Positions 56,384 to 60,720 of a stretch of 60,720 nt of DNA are shown piece after piece; the stretch's first letter is position 1, and each line of letters begins with the position of its first letter. The stretch is from Thermoleophilia bacterium. GTDB lineage: Bacteria > Actinomycetota > Thermoleophilia > Miltoncostaeales > Miltoncostaeaceae. Location of the stretch: assembly GCA_017882545.1 (NCBI GenBank), contig JADGPG010000020.1:1-60720 (forward strand). Direction: 5' to 3'. The notes beneath the pieces are model-generated. The model made no database searches. It was not told the origin of the DNA and worked only from the letters and a program-made list of their open reading frames with translations. Made by a program: the position numbers and the translations under genes.

Positions 56384-57636
56384 GCACCCGCGAAATGCGC
56401 GAGCGCGTCGCCATCACCGGAATCGGCCTGGTGTCCCCGTTGGGGATCGGCCGTGCCGACGTGTGGTCATCCGCACTCGCGGGCCGTTCCGGCGCCGGCC
56501 CGGTCACCCTCTTCGACGCATCCGACCACGGCGCTCAAATCGCCTTCGAGGTCGACGGGTTCGATCCGCTGACATTCATCGACCGCCGCGCGGCACGGCG
56601 GATGGACCGTTCGTCGCAGCTCGCCGTCGCGGCCGCCGGCCTCGCGATCGAGGACGCCGGACTCGTGATCCCCGACGACGCCGAACGCTTCGGCGCCGTC
56701 ATCTCGACCGGCAACGGCGGCAACGCCACCTACGAGGACACCCACCGGACACTGCTCGAGCGCGGCGCGGACCGCGTGTCTCCGGTCGCCCTGCCGATGA
56801 TCATCGCCAACATGGCCGCCGGCCACGTGTCGATCGCCTACGGGCTGCGGGGGCCGCTGGCATGCGTCCTGACGGCCTGCGCCAGCAGCCTCCACGCGAT
56901 TGGAGAGGCCGCCGACATCATCCGGCGCGGCGCGGCCGACGTCATGCTCTCCGGCGGTGCCGAGGCCGCCGTGACCCCGTACGCGATGGGGGCGCTCGAC
57001 GCATCCCGGGCCATGTCTCACCGCAACGACGACCCCCAGGCCGCCAGCCGCCCCTTTGATGTCGACCGCGACGGCTTCGTCCTGGGCGAGGCGGGCGCGA
57101 TCCTCGTGCTCGAGCGCATGGACCTTGCGGTTGCGCGCGGGGCCGACATCGTGGCCGAGATCGGCGGGTACGGCGCGACCTCCGACGCCCACCACATCAC
57201 CGAGCCCCACCCCGCCGGCGTCGAGCAGGCGCGGGCGATCCGCAGGGCGCTTGAATCCGGCGGCATCGACCCCGAGACCGTCGACCACGTCAACGCGCAC
57301 GCGACATCGACAGTCGCCGGCGATGCCTCCGAAGTCCACGGGATCATTTCGGCCCTCGGAGCCGACCGGGCCGCCCGGATCGCCGTCAGCGCCACCAAGT
57401 CGATGCACGGCCACTGCCTTGGCGGGACCGGCGCCCTCGAGGCGTCCCTGGCCGCCCTCGCCATCACCGACCAGATGGTGCCGCCGACGATCAATCTCGA
57501 TCACCTCGATCCGGACTGCGTCGGCGTCGACCACGTCCGGGTCGCTCGAGCCCAGACGGTGCGCACCGCGCTCTGCTCCGGGTTCGGATTCGGCGGCCAC
57601 AACGCCGTCCTAGCCATGACGCGGGTCACCGAATGA
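56380..57636 (+). CDS. fabF: Beta-ketoacyl-ACP synthase II (first of tandem pair)
   Basis: Thiolase-fold condensing enzyme that elongates acyl-ACP. VAITGIGLVSPLG, catalytic Cys in TACASSLHA (C168), His in NAHATSTVAGD (~307) and KSMHGHCLGGTGALE (~343), and GFGFGGHNAVL at the end. All triad residues and loop motifs are canonical. 418 residues. GTG start overlaps fabG. No acpP gene lies upstream, unlike the usual fabD-fabH-acpP-fabF order. Confidence 0.92.
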   Translation: MSTREMRERVAITGIGLVSPLGIGRADVWSSALAGRSGAGPVTLFDASDHGAQIAFEVDGFDPLTFIDRRAARRMDRSSQLAVAAAGLAIEDAGLVIPDDAERFGAVISTGNGGNATYEDTHRTLLERGADRVSPVALPMIIANMAAGHVSIAYGLRGPLACVLTACASSLHAIGEAADIIRRGAADVMLSGGAEAAVTPYAMGALDASRAMSHRNDDPQAASRPFDVDRDGFVLGEAGAILVLERMDLAVARGADIVAEIGGYGATSDAHHITEPHPAGVEQARAIRRALESGGIDPETVDHVNAHATSTVAGDASEVHGIISALGADRAARIAVSATKSMHGHCLGGTGALEASLAALAITDQMVPPTINLDHLDPDCVGVDHVRVARAQTVRTALCSGFGFGGHNAVLAMTRVTE

Positions 57637-58886
57637 GCGGTCGCCGCCGTGTCGTGATGACCGGGATAGGAATCATCTGCGCGCTCGGCGTCGGACGCGA
57701 TGATGTCTGGCGGAATGCCGTGGCCGGCCGCCCCGGCGGAGCCGAGATCGCCGGTGTCGAACTCGGCGACGCACCGGTGACTATGGCCTGCCAGGCTCGC
57801 GACTTCGTCGTCGAGGACTTCGTCGATCGCCGTCTCGCCCGCCGCGCCGACCGCGTCACCCACTTCGCGCTTGCCGCCGCGCAGCTGGCGCTCGCCGATG
57901 CCGCCTTGACGGTCTCCGCCGACGGCCGCGATACGGGGTGCGTCCTGGGTACCGGCACCGGCGGCAACCATGTCCGCGACGAAAATCACATAACCATGCT
58001 TGAACGGGGCGTCGACCGCATCTCGCCGTTCGCCATCCCATACAGCATGTGCAATCACCCGCCGGCTGAGGTCTCCATGCAACTGGGCCTGCGCGGGCCG
58101 ACCATGGCGATGGTCACCGCCTGCGCCGCCGGCGCCGACGCCATCGGCACGGCGACGGCAATCATCCGCCGCGGCGATGCGGACGTCATGCTCAGCGGGG
58201 GCACCGACGCCATGATCACCCCCCTGTGGATCGCCGGCTTCGACGCGATGCGTGTCCTGTCCCACCACACCGACGACCCGGCCGGGGCGGCCCGGCCGTT
58301 TGACACGAGCCGCGACGGCTTCCTGGTCGGGGAAGGCGCGGCGGTTGTGATCCTCGAGGAGCTCGGGCACGCCACGGCCCGGGGTGCGGACATCATCTGC
58401 GAAATCGCCGGCTACGGCGCGAGCGCCGACGCCCACCACATCACCGACCCCGACCCCACGGGAACGAGCCAGGCGCGCGCGATGCGCGCCGCCATCGCCG
58501 AAGCGGGCATCCCCGTCGAGCGCATCGGCTACGTCAACGCCCACGGCGGCGCGAGCCGACCCGGCGACCCGTCGGAGATCGCGGCACTGCGGCGCGTGCT
58601 CGGTGACGCCCACGCCGCGACGACCGCCGTCTCGGCCACGAAGGCGATGCACGGGCATTGCCTCGGCGCGACCGGCGCAATCGAGGCCGTGCTGACGGCG
58701 CTCGCCGTCGTCGACGGCCGGGTCGCTCCGACGATCAACTTGAGGGATCTCGATCCCGACTGCACCGGGGTTGACCACGTCATCGGCACTGCGCGCGCGC
58801 TGCATCTGGACGCGGCCATGACGAGCAACAACGGGTTGGGCGGCCACAACGCGGCCCTCGTGCTGACACCGTGGACCGGCGCGTGA
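57633..58886 (+). CDS. Divergent beta-ketoacyl-ACP synthase (second of tandem pair)
   Basis: 417-residue paralogue of the preceding gene. Catalytic Cys is kept (TACAAGADA, ~C163) and both His residues (NAHGGASRPGD ~303; KAMHGHCLGATGAIE ~339). Two conserved loops differ: HATST has become HGGAS, and the FGFGGHN gate is replaced by NNGLGGHN. The substrate pocket is therefore probably altered while condensation chemistry is retained. This differs from type II polyketide chain-length factors, which lose the Cys. ATGA overlap with fabF. It may use another acyl substrate or form a heterodimer with the first KAS. Confidence 0.87.
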   Translation: MSGRRRVVMTGIGIICALGVGRDDVWRNAVAGRPGGAEIAGVELGDAPVTMACQARDFVVEDFVDRRLARRADRVTHFALAAAQLALADAALTVSADGRDTGCVLGTGTGGNHVRDENHITMLERGVDRISPFAIPYSMCNHPPAEVSMQLGLRGPTMAMVTACAAGADAIGTATAIIRRGDADVMLSGGTDAMITPLWIAGFDAMRVLSHHTDDPAGAARPFDTSRDGFLVGEGAAVVILEELGHATARGADIICEIAGYGASADAHHITDPDPTGTSQARAMRAAIAEAGIPVERIGYVNAHGGASRPGDPSEIAALRRVLGDAHAATTAVSATKAMHGHCLGATGAIEAVLTALAVVDGRVAPTINLRDLDPDCTGVDHVIGTARALHLDAAMTSNNGLGGHNAALVLTPWTGA

Positions 58887-59077
58887 TGCCGGCGCGTCGC
58901 ACGCTGACGCCCCGCGCCGAGAAATCGATCCGCCTCAGCGTCGCGGGTGCAATCGCAGCGGTTCCGGGGCTGATTGGCGTCGCCACGCAGACGATCTGGC
59001 TGGGCTACCTCGCCGCGGCGATTCTCGTCGCAGCGATCCTGCTCGGTCCGATCAGCGAGCGATACTTCACCCGCTAG
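58883..59077 (+). CDS. Small two-helix membrane protein of unknown function
   Basis: 64 residues from GTG 58883, which overlaps the ketosynthase stop as GTGA. Basic N-terminus (RRTLTPRAEKS) then two hydrophobic helices (~20-38, ~42-56). GTG 58871 and ATG 58886 are alternatives. No family recognised. The overlap suggests it is the last gene of the fab operon. Its end overlaps the convergent thioesterase gene by 11 bases. Confidence 0.6.
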   Translation: MMPARRTLTPRAEKSIRLSVAGAIAAVPGLIGVATQTIWLGYLAAAILVAAILLGPISERYFTR

Positions 59078-59483
59078 CGCCCACCTGCGGGATTTCGATC
59101 GGCCGATCATCGGGGCCGATCGCGACGAAGACGAAGTGTCCGGTGCCGCACAGGCGCCGCTCGCCGGTCAGGAGCACTTCGGCGACCATGGTGACGTCGA
59201 TCGTCATCGAGGTGCGGCCGGTGGCGATCACCTCGGCGACCACCTCGACGATCTCGCCGATGTGGACGGGCGCCACGTAGTCCACCTGTTCCACCCCGAC
59301 CGTGACCACGGTCTGGCGAGAGTGGCGGGTGGCCGCGACGAACGCGGCGCGGTCCATCATACTGAGGGCGACGCCGCCGAACAGCGTGCCCCTGTGGTTC
59401 AGCTGTTCCGGCAGCACGATGTCGGTCATGCGGGTGATCGCCGGCGCCGCCAGGACCTCGGAATACGAGGCGGGATCGGTCAT
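59067..59483 (-). CDS. Hotdog-fold acyl-CoA thioesterase (YciA/BACH type)
   Basis: 138 residues. PEQLNHRGTLFGGVALSMMDRAAFVAA is the acyl-CoA hydrolase helix and loop (only part quoted by key residues Asn28-His30 to Asp44), then DYVAPVHIGEIVEV strands. Hydrolyses acyl-CoA thioesters; chain length not predictable. The start overlaps the end of the glycosylase gene by 4 bases. Confidence 0.88.
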   Translation of the reverse strand: MTDPASYSEVLAAPAITRMTDIVLPEQLNHRGTLFGGVALSMMDRAAFVAATRHSRQTVVTVGVEQVDYVAPVHIGEIVEVVAEVIATGRTSMTIDVTMVAEVLLTGERRLCGTGHFVFVAIGPDDRPIEIPQVGASG

Positions 59484-60049
59484 GCGTCATCCTTCGGTCG
59501 TGGTGGCTCGTGGGTGGCGCTCATCCAGGCAGGCGTGAGCGCGGCGATCCGGGCGGCGGCGGGGCACCCGGGGTCGTGGGCTCCCGGCAGGTAGCCCAGT
59601 GACATTAGGAACTCGTTGGTGACCTCGGGGCCCGTGAACCGGAACGTCGCCCGGAACAGCCGTACCCACGCGTCCTTCGGCAGCGGGTGCTGGCGGTCCA
59701 GCCAGGCCGCGACGCTGCCGTATTCATCGATCAGGGTGCACATCACCCCCGCGTTGTGCACGATCGCGTCGATCTTGCGCCGATTGCGGATGACGCGCGG
59801 GTCCGCCGCCAGGCGCGCGCGGCGGTCCTCGTCGAAGGCCGCCACGTGCGCGGGCGCGAACCCGTCGAACGCCGCCGCGATCCCGTCGCGTCGCCGCAGG
59901 ATGAGCTCCCATGACAGCCCGGCCTGGAAGATCTCGAGCGCGAGGCGCTCGCAGATCACCCCATCGTCCCGACTCGGGACGCCGTACTCGTCGTCGTGGT
60001 AGCGCTCGTGGACGGGATGCCCCGGCGCGATCCTGCAGTACTCGCTCAT
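59480..60049 (-). CDS. tag: DNA-3-methyladenine glycosylase I
   Basis: Base-excision repair enzyme removing 3-methyladenine. N-terminal SEYCRIAPGHPVHERYHDDEYG includes zinc-snap ligands C5 and H18; the other pair is in AHDPGC near the C-terminus (His and Cys four apart), as in E. coli Tag. LFQAGLSWELIL-type helix (here IFQAGLSWELIL) is typical. 189 residues from ATG 60049. Confidence 0.92.
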   Translation of the reverse strand: MSEYCRIAPGHPVHERYHDDEYGVPSRDDGVICERLALEIFQAGLSWELILRRRDGIAAAFDGFAPAHVAAFDEDRRARLAADPRVIRNRRKIDAIVHNAGVMCTLIDEYGSVAAWLDRQHPLPKDAWVRLFRATFRFTGPEVTNEFLMSLGYLPGAHDPGCPAAARIAALTPAWMSATHEPPRPKDDA

Positions 60050-60107
60050 GCGCCCATGGTGGTCTGGGACGTCGCCATATGGCGGTCCTCCCGGCATCGT
60101 TTGCGGA

Positions 60108-60113
60108 TACGCT
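60108..60113 (+). promoter_or_regulatory. Candidate -10 element of metH (leaderless)
   Basis: TACGCT eight bases before the ATG. The 72-base gap to tag is too short for a cobalamin riboswitch. Confidence 0.45.
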
Positions 60114-60121
60114 AGGCCACT

Positions 60122-60720
60122 ATGGCGCACCGTCCTGATGCCCGCGCCGCGCTGGATGCCGCCCTCGCTGGCCGCGTCGTCCTGCTCGACGGCGCGATGG
60201 GCACGATGATCCAGCAGCACGGCCTCACGGAAGCCGACTTTCGGGGCTCACGGTTTCCCGACCACCCGATCCCCCTCCAGGGCAACAACGACCTGCTGGC
60301 GCTGACGCGGCCGGACGTGATCGCCGGGATCCATGAGGCGTTCCTGGAGGCCGGCGCGGACATCGTGGAGACCAACACCTTCAGCGGCACGACGATCGCC
60401 CAGGCCGACTACGACATGGGCGGGGTCGTCGCCGAGCTCAACCGCGCGGCCGCCGAACTGGCGCGGACGGCGGCCGACGCCTGGACGGCCCGGACCCCCG
60501 AGCGCCCGCGGTTCGTGGCCGGCGCGATCGGGCCGACGAACCGCACGTTGTCGATGTCCCCCGACGTCAACGATCCCGGCTTCCGGGCGGTCAGCTTCGA
60601 CGAGGTGCGCGACGCCTACGTCGAACAGGCGCACGGCCTGATCGACGGCGGGGTCGACCTGCTGCTGGTCGAGACGATCTTCGACACGCTCAACGCGAAG
60701 GCCGCACTCGCCGCCATCGC
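60122..60720 (+). CDS. metH: Cobalamin-dependent methionine synthase, N-terminal part (3' truncated)
   Basis: The first 199 codons encode the homocysteine-binding barrel: [66 protein letters not shown] and [16 protein letters not shown]. The reading frame runs off the window end, so the folate, cobalamin and SAM domains lie outside. These motifs with ETNTFSGT are those of MetH rather than the short MmuM/BHMT enzymes. Divergent from tag. Confidence 0.92.
   Translation, partial: MAHRPDARAALDAALAGRVVLLDGAMGTMIQQHGLTEADFRGSRFPDHPIPLQGNNDLLALTRPDVIAGIHEAFLEAGADIVETNTFSGTTIAQADYDMGGVVAELNRAAAELARTAADAWTARTPERPRFVAGAIGPTNRTLSMSPDVNDPGFRAVSFDEVRDAYVEQAHGLIDGGVDLLLVETIFDTLNAKAALAAI

Noticed and set aside
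57633-58886. Second ketosynthase as an inactive chain-length factor (KS-beta)
   Set aside because: The catalytic Cys and both His residues are retained, unlike KS-beta, where Cys is replaced.
60050-60121. Possible cobalamin riboswitch ahead of metH
   Set aside because: The gap is only 72 bases, too short for a B12 aptamer, and a -10 element lies eight bases from the ATG.

Overview
The window is 60.7 kb of uninterrupted, gene-dense, very GC-rich chromosomal DNA (roughly two thirds G+C or more by eye). Gene content and order (metG-tatD-rsmA-ispE, hemQ, rpsF-ssb-rplI-dnaB, a fabD/fabF cluster, FmdB zinc ribbon, VKOR/DsbA pair) point to Actinomycetota. A deep-branching class such as Thermoleophilia is plausible but is inference. 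I see no tRNA, rRNA, CRISPR array, transposase, integrase, phage gene or plasmid origin. No gene-free stretch exceeds 300 bases; the longest gaps (about 180-230 bases) are mostly promoter regions between divergent genes.

Layout: 1-2438 is the end of a phosphate ABC transporter locus in which PstC and PstA are one polypeptide, followed by pstB. 2454-6106 is cell-envelope: a flippase-like membrane protein, a polysaccharide deacetylase and an LCP-family ligase on the minus strand, with an FmdB zinc-ribbon gene preceded by a CIRCE-like operator between them. 6166-11872 holds rsmI, a nucleotidyltransferase, and metG-tatD-rsmA-ispE plus a small membrane protein. 11967-17514 holds polyphosphate kinase, a LysR regulator divergent from a short-chain dehydrogenase with a palindrome on the regulator start, and an esterase/ring-cleaving-dioxygenase pair resembling the quinone-detoxifying MhqD/MhqO genes. 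17726-21000 holds infA, a CnoX-like thioredoxin, a small Cys/His-rich protein and ettA. 21018-27879 holds aconitase, dihydrolipoamide dehydrogenase, an inositol-phosphatase-family protein, a second SDR and ispH.

27893-33916 contains a minus-strand hemQ / zinc alcohol dehydrogenase / eukaryotic-type UDP-sugar pyrophosphorylase unit, a small unknown gene, and a 587-residue unknown protein divergent from a thioredoxin-fold-like protein. 33996-49196 is one long plus-strand unit: rpsF-ssb-rplI-dnaB-purA-purD-purB-purC-purS-purQ-purL-purF-purM-purN-purH. It encodes every step of de novo AMP synthesis except the PurE/PurK carboxylation, with start and stop codons overlapping at most junctions. 49299-54509 holds a secreted, membrane-anchored trypsin-like protease, an orphan NarL-type response regulator, a VKOR/DsbA oxidative-folding pair and an S9 prolyl oligopeptidase. 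54691-59077 is a fatty-acid synthesis operon with two ketosynthases in tandem but no acpP or fabH, then a hotdog thioesterase, 3-methyladenine glycosylase I and the 5' end of metH.

The most unusual signals are translational and regulatory. infA and tatD have clear Shine-Dalgarno sequences but no ATG, GTG or TTG at the conserved N-terminus. About ten genes have a TANNNT -10 element only 6-9 bases from the start codon, as expected for leaderless mRNAs. A CIRCE-like element carries a strong ribosome-binding site in its spacer and a 19-codon leader ORF ahead of fmdB. The tandem, non-identical ketosynthases are the best candidate for unusual enzymology.
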